The translations under genes were made by a program, and so were the position numbers. The notes beneath the pieces were generated by a model, which saw nothing but the letters and a program-made list of their open reading frames with translations, was not told the origin of the DNA and searched no databases. A stretch of DNA of 64,000 nucleotides, taken from the NCBI GenBank assembly GCA_036245805.1, contig BTRK01000005.1, forward strand, positions 42,705,216 through 42,769,215, read 5' to 3'. Positions 1 through 12,590 of the stretch are shown here, piece after piece; the first letter of the stretch is position 1; every line of letters starts with the position of its first letter. Source of the DNA: Pristionchus mayeri. Lineage: Eukaryota; Nematoda; Chromadorea; Rhabditida; Neodiplogasteridae.

Positions 1-7
1 AACTATA

Positions 8-1242
8 TAAGAGAGACTTTTTGACTCAGTGAACATATTTGTGAAGACCCTTGGCATTAGGCCAAAAATCGAATACCACCTACATGTGCCCACATGTAGT
101 ACTCGGTGAGTGTAGCGGAGTGGTGACATATTTAGTGATCTAGGTCAAGCGCTGAGAAATTCACCGAACTTTCTCTGAAGGATTACGGTATTCATTTTTT
201 TCTCTTTAGCTCTCGATTGGAACGGCGCATATCTAGAAAGACTCGCCGTACTCTGCTCATTATCTGACCTAAGTTTCCTCAATTGGATTAAAATCCATCT
301 ACGGCAAAAAATTTAAATTTGAATTTAAATTTTAGCTCGTTCAGATGGGTGGTTTGTACTGCGGACTGATAGCTATCTATTACTTTGATTTGTACTGCGG
401 ACTGATAGCTATCTATTAAAAATTTTCAAGAAAAATAAAAAATACACTTTTTGAGAAAATGGCAAAAATGTAGAAAAAAGTCAGTTCATGATAAGTCAGT
501 GGCCTACCGTACCCCAATCGAATGGGAGGAAAATCGTTCTAGAATTGTCCTACACGCAGTACTCGACGAGGGTAATCTACCACCACCAGTAAAATTTCGA
601 AACGCATCTGCGCGCTCCAGCGCGTGAATGATGAATATTAACGAAAAATACGGTAGGTTTTTAGCATCAGCGCTCGCGCGCGCGCGGATGCCTATCGAAA
701 TTCCATTGATGCTGCAGGTATTCCCATATCGAGTACTGCGTGTAGGATACCTCTAGAACAATTTTCCTCGGGTTCGCTTGGGGTACGGTAGGCATTCTAC
801 ATTTTTGCCCTTTTCTCAAAAAGTGTATTTTTTTATTTTTCTTGAAAATTTTTAATAGATAGCTATCAGCCCGCAGTACAAACGAAAGGAATAAAAAACG
901 TATCTACCCACCCATCTGAACGAGCTAAAATTTAAATTCAAGTTTTAATTTTTTGCCGTCGATGGATTTTAATTCAATTGAGATGAAACTTGGGTCAGAT
1001 AATGAGCAGAGTACGGCGAGTTTTTCTAGATATGCGCCGTTATAAACGAGAGCGAAAGAGAAAAAATGAATACCGTAATCCTTCAGAGAAAGTTCGGTGA
1101 ATTTCTCAGCGCTTGATCTAGATCACAAAATATGCCACCACTGCGCTACACTCACCGAGTAGTACATGTGGGCACATTTAGGAGGAATTCGATTTTTGGC
1201 CTAATGCCAAGCATATGTTCACTGACTGAAAAAGTCTCTCTT
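8..1242. mobile_element. foldback element, copy 1
   Basis: Two long inverted arms (about 8-600 and 650-1242) pair around a CG-rich loop near 600-700. The terminal motif GAGAGACTTTTTGACTCAGT near the left end has its near-complement in the last 30 bp. Both arms carry the same TACGGTA-type motif and the same GTAGTACTCGGTGAGTGTAG stretch in opposite sense. No coding potential was seen. Related elements are at 1349-3972 and 49,285-50,880. Confidence 0.75.
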
Positions 1243-1249
1243 AAACATT

Positions 1250-1320
1250 TACCCGGCAGTCTCTCGCTGCGGAATTGTGACATTATCTCAGATACACGGC
1301 TACCCATAATTCGGTCAGTG
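1250..1320 (+). repeat. orphan array block A
   Basis: It carries ACCCGGCAGTCTCTCGCTGC followed by an ACATTATCTCAG segment, the signature of block A in the 4-54 kb array. Its partner block C resumes only at about 4.13 kb, because the foldback at 1349-3972 lies between them. Confidence 0.7.
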
Positions 1321-1993
1321 CAGTTGGCGCAAAATAATGGACAGATGGATATGAGAGACTTTTCGACTCAGTGAACATAGTGCGAAAAATCGAAATCGCC
1401 CAAAATGTGCCCACGTGTAGTACTAAATGAGACTAGCTCACCCACCACTTATGGAGTGATCTAGGTAACAATTAGTAAAGTTTAAGATTGTTACCGTAAT
1501 CAGACGAAGTTTCGATTTCGATGTTGATCTGAGCGGCACATATATCAAAAGACGCGCCGTTGCCTGCTCATCAACTAGTGTTGCGCTGGCGATCTAAATC
1601 TTCCCGATCTTTCAATTCAAAAAGTTCGACCAGCCAGCTCAAAGTGATCGACGAGGAATGTGATCGATCACTTTCTGGGGAAAGTGATCGATCAGATTTG
1701 GGCAGATCGTTTTGAAACATAAAACGATCGATCAGATTCAGAGAGTTTGTTTTGGTTTTCGAAAGTGATCGATCATTTTTCAAAAGATCACATTTCGAAA
1801 AATGTTCAATTAGATCTTATTGCTATTCAGATGTTATTGCTATTCAGATTCAGAGAGAATTCTGATAAGTTTCAGAAATGTTTAACATAAAAAACGCTTC
1901 TTTCCAATCGATTTGAATGACACCAAAAATCTTTCCTTATCAACATGTCCTCGGCGCACAGTTAATTAGCGATAACTCGGTTATGAATTGATA

Positions 1994-2685
1994 TCATAGT
2001 TGCCCAACATTGGCGGCGAGGTGATTTCAGACCATGACCCCCTTTTCATGGTTTCGCACTGCTCCCCCGGATTTGAGAAGAGCAGAGCGAAACAACGTAG
2101 GGTCATGGTCAAAAATCGATCGGTAGGTCAATGGTAGGTCAAAACTAAGTACCGTACCTAAACGATAGTACAGTACTCCAGACCCAATCGAATATACAGT
2201 ACCCACGTGACTACCGTAACCCAATTCCGGGGGTCAGATCCAGTTCATTGGGCCAATCATTTTTCTAAAAAAAAATCAAAATCGATAGTAAAATTATTTT
2301 AAAGTTTTATACCGTATCTATTGTTGCTGAAGAATCATTTTATTATCGATTTAGGATTTAAAGAAATTTTCGAAAAATGTTTGACCCAAGGAACTGGATC
2401 TGACCCAAGGAACTGGGTTATGGTAGTCAATTGGGTACTGTATAATCGATTGGGCATGGTGCCAGGACTTTTTAAAAATAAAGTTCGTTTGCGATAATCG
2501 TAGATTACGGTAGTGGTATACGGTATCTGGGAGTACTGTACTATCGATTACTTAGTCTTGACCTACCGATCGATGTTTGGCCACGACCCTTCGTCGTTTC
2601 GCACTATTCCCCTCAAATCGGGGGGAGCAGTGCGAAACCATGAACAGGGGGTCATGGGGGTCGCCGCCGGCGTGGGCAACTATGG
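1994..2685. mobile_element. foldback nested inside the hAT-like element
   Basis: ATAGTTGCCC at the left pairs with GGGCAACTAT at the right. Further in, CATGACCCCCTTTTCATGG pairs with a diverged complement near 2640. The core contains TGACCCAAGGAACTGG, which is also the core motif of the G-tract element at 22,506-22,909. Confidence 0.7.
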
Positions 2686-2732
2686 TTATTATACAATGCG
2701 GCGTTGTCAATAAGGCATAATCATGAAGCTCC

Positions 2733-3021
2733 ATAATCATAATCATGAGGCGTGGGTGGCGCAGTGGTGTGAGGCGGCGTGGGCCGCTCGTCATACAAGG
2801 GTCATGAGTTCGATCCCCCGCCTGGGCAGACCAAGCCCTCTATCCCCCCGGGGTCGGTAAATTGGTAGTGACCTCGGTCGCGAAAGGTAACGTTCCCTAG
2901 AAGCACTTTGGACAGCAGGGATACGTAGTCCTAGCGGCTTCACCGCACTACACCACCTAGCGTAGTCGTTCACGACTGTAAAATCGCTTGACGTGGCTGC
3001 ACCTTTACCTTTTTTTTACCT
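2733..3021 (+). mobile_element. tRNA-derived SINE with TSD
   Basis: The head is tRNA-like, with a Pol III A box (TGGCGCAGTGG near 2757) and a B box (GAGTTCGATCCCC near 2807). A non-tRNA body and a T-rich tail follow. The 10-bp sequence ATGAAGCTCC flanks it directly at 2723-2732 and 3022-3031, as expected for target-primed insertion. It is not a functional tRNA, because no closed acceptor stem is visible. Confidence 0.75.
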
Positions 3022-4454
3022 ATGAAGCTCCTTCTGCGTATCGATTTTGCTGGAATTCAAATCGATTGGAAAGAAGCGTTTTTTATATTAAACATTTCTG
3101 AAACTTATCAGAATTCTCTCTGAATCTGAATAGCAATAACATCTCGATCAAAAATGATCTAGATCGATGAAACCGATCTAGTTGAACATTTTTCGAAAAC
3201 TGATCTTTTGAAAAATGATCGATCACTTTCGAAAACAAAAACAAACTCTCTGAATCTGATCGATCGTTTTATGTTTCAAAACGATCTCTACAAATCTGAT
3301 CGATCACTTTCCCCAGAAAGTGATCGATCACATTCCTCGTCGATCACTTTGACCTGAGCGGTGGAAGATCACTTTTCACTTTTTAGATCACTTGCGCAAC
3401 ACTATCATCAACCATCCTAAGTTTCATCCCAATTGAATTTAATGCCGTCGAAAAAAATCGAAAAATCGAATATATTTTTCCTATTTTGAATTTTATCTGG
3501 TTCGGATGGGTGGGTAGATACACTTTTTATTTCTTTGTGTTGTAGGGCAGTCTACTGGCTGTCCAATCTAAGCATACGAAGAAAATTAAAAAAATTGATT
3601 TTTGAGAAAAAGGCAAAAATGATCGAAATTTTGAAATAAAGTCAGTTCGTAATCAGCTACAAAATTTTCGAAAACAGGCAAAGCGGGGATATGAAGTGGT
3701 GTTGTGCATCGCCGCTGCGGCGCAACACGATTGCGTGCCAAATTTGGCTTCTTAATGCTTTAGGTGAGACATGAGCTTAACGGACATTTTTGAGTACGGT
3801 CGTTTTTCAGTATCACGAACTAACTTTATTTCAAAATGTTGTCCAATTTTTATCCTTTTCTCAAAAACCTATTTTTTGATTTTGCTTGTATGTTTAGATT
3901 GGACAGCCAATATACTGCCCTACAACACAAAGAAATAAAAAGTGTATCTACCCACCCATCCGTCTCTCATATGTTCCAATCACACGCGCGGTCGCATTCA
4001 AAGATAACTTACATAAATATTCTCTTCAGCCCGCCCTGTAGTTTCTCACTTCTTTTATTTGAGAAGCAAAACGGTAGCTTTAAAGTGGACTGGAGATATC
4101 CTTCAAATAAAATGACCATACTTTATTTTTTTCGTGCTGCAGTCAGTCCGCATTCCCGGCAGCCTTATCCTGTGAGCATATGAGTATGCAACCGCGGCGC
4201 AGCAGCAACGTGTCCAACAGCCGGCGCCTCGTCAGGCAATGCTGCGAGTATGAATATCCATCAGAAAAACAGCTGCAGCGAAACAGCAGCAACGTGCCCT
4301 ACAGGCGCAGCCAGCATCTCGTCGAAGAATGCAGTGGATGAGCTGTGATTCTTGACATTTCGGAAAAAAGTGTGTGCTCATTTTTGAACAATCTTAAACG
4401 GTTTTAGCTGTGGAAGGCATTAGTTACAGCACTTAGGATTGGTTAGGAGCTAAT

Positions 4455-4573
4455 TAGGATTGGCAATACGAGGCGAGGTAGCGAGCTCGTTACGCCTCCC
4501 CCTCCCCTTATTTCGCAATCCGAGGAGGGGAGGAGTAACAGGCTCGCTGTCTCGCCACGTATTGTCAACACTA
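4455..4573. mobile_element. short hAT-type MITE
   Basis: Ends TAGGATTGGCAA / TTGTCAACACTA are flanked by GAGCTAAT (4447-4454) and CTGCTAAT (4574-4581), an 8-bp duplication with two differences. The interior is a small GC-rich hairpin. It interrupts block D of the array. Confidence 0.7.
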
Positions 4574-5299
4574 CTGCTAATCACAGTTAAAATTATCCTA
4601 TTTATCACCGAAAACAAATTATCCCCTAGTTAGTTGTTCCAATAGGTGATTTCGCGATACTGAAGGTTGACTTGAATGTGGCAGGATTTGAGTTTTAATG
4701 CTTGTGCGGAAGACGCTGTATTAGAAAAAAGCGAATACTTATTCATATTGACTTGATACTTTCTCGCTGCCGAGTTATTTTCTGAACTGCGTGGCCAATT
4801 TCAATGTCCCTTTGCGTCCCGGTCTACAAAACATCGTAATGGTCTGCTTCATAGCAGTTTCTCGATCCATAGTGGTGGTATTATCTCAGCTGGAAGCTCA
4901 TTCTCAGTTGTAATAAGGCTGCCTATATTCACAAAAATGCACAACAAGTCTAACGGATCACTCTGCTAAGACAGTCCTGATCTGCTACAGTCACCTGCTT
5001 CAGGTGCTCTAGCTGCTGGTGAGAGAAGGCAGCGAAACTGCAATAACGTGTTCAACAAAAGGCATAATCATCACGTCTGCAGGAAAAGCAGGGGCGGTAA
5101 TTCTGATTTTTAGCGGTGATTCTTGATCTTTCGAAAATAACGTTTGTGCTCAATATGCAACAATCTAAAACTGTTTGATTTGTGGAAGAAATTGATGTTA
5201 TTTTACTGGCAACACACGTTTGAACTATTCTTAGCCTTAGGTGTTCCAGTAGGCTATTCCGACTTGACAATCTACCTGAACGAGTCGTGGAACCTGGAA

Positions 5300-5836
5300 G
5301 CGGTAGATCAAGGTACGGCAGACATTGGTTATTGTAGTTGAGGTTGATTGGCTCTTTGTATAGATAAAAAATTCAAAAAATCAACTGGAAATTTGATTTG
5401 TTTTTGCACTACGTGGAGGTTTGCCACAGCAATATGTAAGAAAAAATAAAACCCTGAAAATAATGGTGTGGAACAATAAATCAAGTAATGATAATCACAA
5501 TGAATTTTGGTTCGCACCAGTGATAGTTTCGAGTTTCAGCAATACTATGTAAGACTACTCTAACCTCGTATTACAATTACATTTACCTTTTATTCCAAAA
5601 AAACAGTAGAAAATCTCTCCCTATGGCGGGGGAGGCAGCAGTGGTGGAGGTGGTGCGACTGGGGAAACGTCGTCTTCTACCGTAGTTGGGTCGCATTGCT
5701 CTAGGTTTGGCGGGCTCTCTTGCCCCATGAAACGGTGTACTGTATCAATAGTAGGCGTACTTGATATGGAATGTAGATGAATGCAATGACGAATTTCTGT
5801 ATTGTTGTTCACGAAGAAAAGATAAATATTTTTTTC
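5300..5836. other. non-array interval, possible minus-strand exon
   Basis: No cassette blocks are seen here. On the minus strand, 5621-5812 is open and encodes a product ending in a run of prolines (PPPPLLPPPP) after an acidic stretch. Codon-like composition is modest and I see no convincing splice signals or relatives, so I do not call a gene. Confidence 0.3.
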
Positions 5837-6399
5837 TCATACACCCGGCAGGTTCTCGCTGCTGCATTGTGGTATTATCTCAGATGTAATGTCAGCCGCA
5901 ATGAAGTGTGTGTTGCCGCTGTTAAACAATTTAGTATGAATTCAGCATCTAGCTCTTCTGCAGCAGCATAAGAGAGAAGGCTGCATTGAGAATCAGCAAC
6001 GTCTCTAACGACCGGCACAGCTAGCACCTCGTCGGGAAAAAGCAGTGGGTGAGTGATACGGTTGACAATTCAAAGTCGAATGCAAATTTGCAATCGCATG
6101 TCTTCCTCTGAATTTCGCAATATGCTTGGGGAGGCCGTTGCGAATACGCTCTGCGACTTCTTTGTATTAAAATTCTGATAAAGAAAACGCAAATATTTCC
6201 TCTTGCTAACTTGGCAGTTTCTCGCTACTTAGTTATGACATTGTCTTAGCTGCGAGATCATGCTCAATTATCGATTGCACTCATGACAATAAAATAATAG
6301 CAATCATGAATCTTCTGCACCCAGATCTCACCATTTGCAGCACTATCTGCAGAAACTGCCACGTGTGCTACCAGCACCTTTACAAGAAATATCTGACCC

Positions 6400-6760
6400 T
6401 TTCAATTAGAGATGTGATTGAAATTTTTGAAACAAAAAACCCGAACAGTACTTCGAATATTTTCGAGCGCTATCTCTCGTTTCCCAGTGACATACCTGCG
6501 GGGTACCAACTGGGAAATTCCACTGGCATACCACTGTGATCCCACTGGTAGAGTCTCTGTCCCAGTGGGATCACATTGCAATTTTTCAGTGGGTGGGAAT
6601 TTTTCCGGTGGGATCACAGCGGATTTTCTCATTGGTATCAAAGTGGAACAGAATTTACTTGTTGGATTGTGCAAAAATAACATTTAAAAAATCGCGCCAC
6701 AATGTTTTATTGGTGATCACTGATCAGTAATATTTTTGTCATCTTTGAATTTTCTTTTGA
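6400..6760. other. insert with repeated CCAGTGGGATCACA motif
   Basis: Between 6480 and 6625 the motif CCCAGTGGGATCACA and its complement TGTGATCCCACTGG recur about five times in both orientations, forming short hairpins. It separates array segment 1 from the leader block. No gene was recognised. Confidence 0.45.
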
Positions 6761-7320
6761 AATTATCATTATCGATGGAAAATCGTGTTCGAATTGTTCG
6801 AAATTTCGCTTTGATTTTTTTTTCTTTTACGCACCTAATCAAGTGGGCTCAATTACGGAGAAGTCTGTGAGTTATGGTGGAATTACGGTACATGGTGTAG
6901 GTTAGGGTCGGCAAAACGATATCGATATAACGGCCCGCTACGTCAGGTCAGAGGAGCGGGAGAGGTAGCGGGCCCGCTACGTATCGTTACCTATCGCTAC
7001 ACACGCTTTCCCGCGCGAACATGCCCCCGGTCATCCCCTCGCCGCGCGCTCTAACTTCACCGGGTGAGAGGGCGGGAGGAGGCAAGGGAGAGAGGCAACG
7101 TAGTCGCGTGATAGGTAGCGATATGTAGCGATATGTAACGGGCCCGCTACGTCTCCCTCTCTGATAGCGGGCCCGTGACCTCGGAAAGAGAGAGCGGGAG
7201 GAATAGCGGGCCCGTTATTATCGAATTGCCAACACTAGTGTAGGTTGTTTTGTTATGGTGTGACGTAAAGCTGTATTTGGACTTTGGTGTTCTGGCCACG
7301 AAGATGAAGGTGAGTATAAT
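6760..7320 (+). repeat. leader block L, copy 1 (ATG-AAG then donor)
   Basis: A block with TTATCGAT..AATTG..GAATTTTCGC-like sequence, split by a MITE at 6903-7237, ends with ATGAAG at 7304-7309 directly followed by GTGAGTATAATT. Related sequence precedes cassettes at 12,590-12,812 and 21,545-21,745, and occurs at 55.5 and 56.2 kb. It looks like a promoter plus first coding exon (Met-Lys) of a duplicated gene. No intact downstream gene is seen here. Confidence 0.5.
6903..7237. mobile_element. hAT-type MITE, exact 8-bp TSD
   Basis: TIRs TAGGGTCGGCAA / TTGCCAACACTA lie between perfect GTGTAGGT duplications (6895-6902 and 7238-7245). The interior repeats GGGCCCGCTACGT in both orientations. Length is 335 bp and it is non-coding. 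It is inserted into leader block L. Confidence 0.85.
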
Positions 7321-7404
7321 TAATTTGATTCCTGGACTGTGATTAGGCATAATGAACGGATAGTTGCATATGATACGGATTGTGCGATGCTTGCAACAAA
7401 TATT

Positions 7405-10205
7405 CGTATCAACCCGACAGTTTCTTGCTGCTGAATTGAGGTATCATCTTAGGTGCAAGTCACCTGCAATCAGTAGTTGGCCATCGCCGGAAAAAATTAC
7501 ATTTGAATAATACATCAATTTCTGCAGGTATCGCTCATTCTCCGAAGGATCCCTCTATTTAAGTAGCTGAAGATGTGAGAAGACAATCGCGCGACAGCAG
7601 AAATGTATGCAATGGCCGGCGTAGCATTTCGTCAGGAACTGCAGTGGGAAGCGCTGATCTTTGATCACTCGAAAATGACAATGGAATTATCGTGAGAAGT
7701 CCTGACTGATGCAAGAGCGACTGCTTTGTTGTGCTGGTAATAATATCGAAACAATAACCCTGAATTTAGTTTCCGAAGTAGGTGATTCAATGTTGCTGAA
7801 ATGTTACTTGAGGTGGACGGTGGGCCAAGCTCCAATCCGGAGAGACGTTGTCTCCTAAGAGAACCTAAATATGTATTCGCATCAAACCGGCAGTTTCACA
7901 ATGCTGTGTTTCGATATTTTCTTACACGTAAGGACGTTATCAATGGTTCCAAAGTTGCAGTAAGTAAACAAGAAACAAATACACAATAAGCAATGAACAG
8001 AAGTCGCATATACCAGCTGCTGCAGTTTGGATAAGGCAGCAGCGATGCATTAGCAACGTGTCCAACACGCAGCCCACCCAGCACCTATGCAGGGATTGCG
8101 GCGAGTGAGCTGTGATCTTAGATCTTTGAATAATGGACACTTCGTTGAAAAGTATTTGCAGGTTTAACGAAAACGACTTGTAGTGATAACATTTAAAATT
8201 AATTGAAAGGTTCTTTGATCCAATGGGAGATTCCATGTTGCTTAATTGCTACTTCATGTGGGCTGGCGGATAAGTTTCAATCAGAAGAGATATAGATAAT
8301 GCAAATTTTCATTCCATCAACCCGGCAGTTTCCCGCGGCTATGTGATGCTATTAGTTCCGCTGCAATGATTATCTCAATCGGAGGAACTCTATCATTCAA
8401 TAAAATAAATAAAACGCAGTCCTTTATTTCTCATTCTGTTGTCAGTTTTCATCTTCGCAGCAGTCTCCTGATGCAGCTGAAGATTGGAGAGGATTGTATC
8501 GATAGAGCAGAAACGTGTCGAATGACCGGCGCTGCAAGCGCCTCTTCAGACAATGTATTAGGTGAATAATTTATCTCTCGAAATTTGCATTGGGATCTCT
8601 TAGGAAAGCCTTGACCGGTGTGCAGGAAATGGGTTTGTGCTGGTAAGAACGGAAAAAACACTAATCCGTTAGTTGGCGCGGTATGTCTTGCGGAAATGTT
8701 GGGTTGAGACATGGTCTTCTAAGAGAACCTACATATTTGTTCGCATCAAGCCGGCAGTTTCACGATTCTACGTTTCGATATTTTCTTAGCTGTAAGCACA
8801 TCATCAATGGTTCCGAGCGAAGCAATCAAAAAATTAAACAAAAACATAATAGCGATAACATTCTATACTTGATGAAGCGCCCTTGTGGTGTACGATAAAT
8901 AAAATAAAATAATAGTCGCTTATTCCAGCTGCTGCATATTGGAGAAGGCAGCAGCGAGACTTTAGCAACGTGTACAACACGCAGTCCACCGAGCACCTAT
9001 GCGGGGATTGCGGCGGGTGATCGGTGATCTTTGATCGTTGAATATTACTATGGGCACTTCGTTGAATAACAGTTGCCGGTTCAAAGGAAACGGGTTGTAG
9101 TGATACCATAAAAAATATTGAAAATTGATGTGATCCAATAGCGGATTCCGTGATGCGGAATTGCTACTACAAGTGGACTGGCGGATAAGTTGTAATCATA
9201 AGGGACATGGTACTCTAACATAAACTCTAACATAGTCCTCTAACGCAAATTTTCATTTGCATCAACCTGGCAGTTTCTCGCGGCTATGTGATGTTATTAG
9301 TTCTCCTGAAATAGTTCTCTCAATTTGAGGTATTCCTATATTGGCCATTAAAATAAATAAAAAAACAATCATTCATTGTTGAGTATGTTGCCAGTCCTCA
9401 TCTCCGCAGCAGTCTCCTGCTGCAGCTGCAGATTGGAGAAGGCAACTTAGGTAGCCACGTGCCCTACGCGCCTCGTCAGGCTGAAAGTAAGAAGATTTTG
9501 TAATTGACATTTGAAAATGGCTGAGGGCTCTCTGTCCCATAGTCTTAGTGAACTGTGTTGATCTTTGGCGATGCAACTGCTTTGCAGGACTGTTAATATA
9601 ACTTTGTATTAGGCGAAACGCTAATTGCTCCAGTAGGAAAATCTGTGCCTCAGATCTGTGCCTCCCTACATCTACTTTTGCAACAAGCAACATCATCTTC
9701 ACTAGGAAATCTTCAGGAAATATGACGGGTGATTTGATAACTGTTTGTCTTTAAGAATTGGAATTTTGAATTATGCCAAATAATTGTACTAGTTCGCTGG
9801 AATGGAAATTAAATGGTTTATGTTATTTATTTGCAATTGGCAAGAAGATTAGGCGATTCTGCGTTCCGGAAGTATTCCTTGAGATGGGCTCAGAGCATAC
9901 CTTCGATAAGAACCGAAGATGAAGCCTAAAAAATGTATATTTCGAAGCAACCCGGCAGTTTCTCGCTGCAGTTTGCCGATAATATCTTAGCTTCAAGCAC
10001 ATTCGCAATGGCTCTTACTTTACCGTAACCTGATAAAACGAAGAAAAACAAAATAAGCGATAAGTACTTCTTTCTCTGCAGTCAGCCCTCATCCTCCGCA
10101 GCAGATTCTGCAGCTGATGATGGGAGAAAGCAGCAACGTGAACAATTGCCGGCGCAGCTTGTACATCGTCAAGCAATCGATGAGACGGTTGCTCAGTGAT
10201 GTGTT
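7405..10205 (+). repeat. cassette array, segment 2 (six tandem units)
   Basis: This is the cleanest uninterrupted run. Block A starts near 7409, 7882, 8316, 8745, 9257 and 9946. Block C lies near 7527, 8005, 8440, 8925, 9390 and 10,078. Periods are therefore about 430-690 bp. Alternate units at 7882/8745 and at 8316/9257 are more alike than neighbours, which suggests duplication of a two-unit block. All units are in the same orientation. Confidence 0.85.
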
Positions 10206-10829
10206 TCACTTTGCTCGTACAAGTTCGAATTTATTTCTGAAACCAGTTATTCCTCCGTCGCTGGTATATATACAAAAAAATAAAGATCAAAGTAAATCTT
10301 TGATCTCTTTCCCCCCTTTGCAGGCCACTTTTGGATGAGGTCATGCAGCGGCATCGACTCGAACGAGTGAGATGAAGACAGAGGGAAGAGAGGAAGAGAG
10401 ATAGATAGATCATTTATCAAAGGTCTTTGTGCTTTGCACTTTCCTCTTTTTAGAATTTATTTAAAACCTGCACCTGTATTTACTCTGACTTTGTCCAATC
10501 ATAGTCTGCTATACACACATCCGTTTGCCTATGAACGATGATCATGTCGTTATTCAAAGCTAAAAATACTTCATTTCCTCTTTAGTTATATCTATCGTAC
10601 CTACGATAGGGTCTGATTGGATAAAATAATTTCGAACGATATTTTTTGTCGATAGTAGTGAATAATTAGGAGTACGAGGAGAGTAACTGTTGTTTCGAAG
10701 ATCGGAATGTGTTTTGTTTGTAGTTTCAGCCACCGGATACTAATTTCCTCTATAGGAACGCCTCAAATTATGTAGAACTGAAGTTAAGAAAATCCGCCTG
10801 GTAATTTTATTTTATTTTCCTATTGGCGC
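10206..10829. other. interval with K-type repeat
   Basis: A segment around 10,300-10,430 (ATCTTTGATCTCTTTCCCCC, then GAGTGAGATGAAGACAGAGG) recurs near 42,850-42,990. The rest is AT-rich single-copy-looking sequence. No gene was recognised. Confidence 0.45.
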
Positions 10830-12157
10830 TTAAAACGCGTTATCATTTAGAACGGGAGGGGGGTGACACAGGTTTTTCAAAATGATCTCCCAGCAGCCAT
10901 ACTTTAGGTATGGAGTCACCAAGAGTGGACTACATTTCAGCCGGAAATTTTTTCAAAAATGTTAACTTTTTGGCGCGAAATTAGAGAAAAAAATAGTTTC
11001 GATTTCAGAGACAAGCTACACACCATTGGAAAGAGCGTGAAAAGTTATTCCAAAATATAAGACAGTTTTCAAATTTATCAAAATTTGACTGAGCAATGTC
11101 GAAAAAACCAAAATTTTTGATGACCAGCTGTGATCATCATCTCACTGCTCGTCTGAAACTCAAAACTAGATCCTAATTGTTTGATATTTGGCGCTCTGTT
11201 GCATGCAGATTCTGAATCTGCAGAGAAAATTTGGAATTTCTTGGACCGAACACGCTTTTCGATTGATTTCCTAGAGCGCAATCGCCGACCAGGGTTCGAT
11301 CCCCGCCGGCGCATATCTTTTGCAAAGTGTTTTGCTTGCTTTCAATCATTGCCGCGTTAGGGGCGATGTGTCGGCGATCAGATTCTAAAACTTTTTTGTA
11401 TTTCAGTGAGTTTTTCGATCAAATGCGATCTACGGCCGGAAATCGATATTTTCATTTTTGTTTCCTACATGAATACAATATCGATTTCCGGCCGTATATC
11501 GCATCTGATCGAAAAACTCCCCGAAGTAAAAAAAGATTAGAATTTGATCGCGGAATCATTACCCCCCATCGCCGCAGTGAAATCGACTAAAAACTTTTTT
11601 GACGATTACGGTAGCTTTATACCGTAATCGTCAAAAATGAAAAGATCGATTTCCGGCCGTAGATCGCATCTGATCGAAAAACTCCTCGAAGTAAAAAAGT
11701 CTTAGAATTAGGAAATTAATCGAAAAGCGTGTTCGGTCCAAGAAATTCCAAATTTTCATTGCAGATTCAGAAACTGCATGCAACAGAGCGCCACATATCA
11801 AAAATTCAGGATCTAGTTTTGAGTTTCAGACGAGCAGTGAGATGATGATCACAGCTGGTCATCACAAATTTTGGTTTTTTCGACATTGCTCATTCAAATT
11901 TTGATAAATTTGAAAACTGTCTTATATTTTTGCATAACTTTTCACGCTCTTTCAAATAGTGTATAGCTTGCCTCTGAAATCGAAAATATTTTTTTCTTAA
12001 ATTTCGCGCCAAATAGTTAAATTTTTTGAAAAATTTTCCGACTGAAGTGTAGTTCACTCTTGGTGACTCCATACCTAAAGTATGGCTTCTGGGAGATCAT
12101 TTTGAAAATACTGTGCTACCCCCGGGCCTTTTCGTTTTTACAGAGAACGCGTTTTAA
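10830..12157. mobile_element. foldback element with TTAAAACGCGTT ends
   Basis: TTAAAACGCGTT at 10,830-10,841 pairs with AACGCGTTTTAA at 12,146-12,157. Arms of about 400 bp (10,856-11,275 and 11,700-12,123) mirror each other with scattered differences. The loop holds a smaller inverted repeat around ATCGATTTCCGGCCGTA. It also holds a tRNA-like 3' half (AGGGTTCGATCCCCG near 11,291), probably a SINE remnant. Confidence 0.8.
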
Positions 12158-12590
12158 AATAATTGTTTAACACTATCTGCGATGCGACGCAAAATATGAT
12201 AATTAAGAATGCGCTAGTCTGGCTGTAGCATGGTTTGGTGAATTATATTTTGCTTGACGGGTACATAGGATGACAAAACGCAAATTTTTCGGCCTGGCCA
12301 CATTTTTCTAACTGCAGAGTTGCTCTATAATTTCAAATGCAAGCTGATTATCAAGAGAATAATACAACAAGCCACGAGCATCTCTCTCAACCTACATGAG
12401 GAGGAGATATTGATATTATGTGGGAAATCTGCGAAATATCGCCCCTAGTGTTTTCACAGTTCTGATGTCACGCTAGTGAAACCGAGTGAGGGGGATTTTT
12501 TGTGCAAAATCAGCAGCAAATTTGGTACTGAATAAATAAACGCTCGTCGTGTCACAATGCTCTTTCAGTCAATAACACTATTTTTTCTCG
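12158..12590. other. AT-rich interval, no gene seen
   Basis: It contains a CTAGTGAAACCGAGTGAGG stretch related to the AGTGAAACCGATATTTG motif of family II. Otherwise nothing was recognised. Confidence 0.4.

Larger units (their letters stand above)
1576..3404. mobile_element. hAT-like non-autonomous transposon, 8-bp TSD
   Basis: Terminal inverted repeats TAGTGTTGCGC / GCGCAACACTA are flanked by the direct 8-bp duplication TCATCAAC at 1568-1575 and 3405-3412. An 8-bp duplication with TAGNGTTG-type ends is typical of the hAT superfamily. Subterminal regions are packed with GATCGATCACTTTC and its complement. There is no transposase. The middle holds a nested foldback (about 1994-2685) and a SINE (2733-3021). 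Confidence 0.85.
1349..3972. mobile_element. foldback element, copy 2, interrupted
   Basis: The ends ATATGAGAGACTT (1349) and GTCTCTCATAT (3962-3972) are inverted. Inner arms around 3505-3550 and 3912-3960 share a run containing TTGTAGGGCAGT and its complement. The left arm is split by the hAT-like insertion at 1576-3404. It is a diverged relative of the element at 8-1242. Confidence 0.65.
4133..6400 (+). repeat. cassette array, segment 1
   Basis: Block C copies lie at about 4136-4250, 4262-4370, 4966-5140, 5945-6060 and 6300-6400. Block A copies lie at about 4742-4800, 5838-5905 and 6205-6275, all in plus orientation. The blocks are diverged but recognisable by the CAGCAACGTGTCCAAC and CTCGTCAGGCAATGC cores. 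Stop codons and small indels make this copy non-coding as it stands. Confidence 0.8.

Noticed and set aside
2748..2830. tRNA gene
   Set aside because: A and B boxes are present, but the acceptor stem does not close, and a non-tRNA body and target duplication follow: a SINE.
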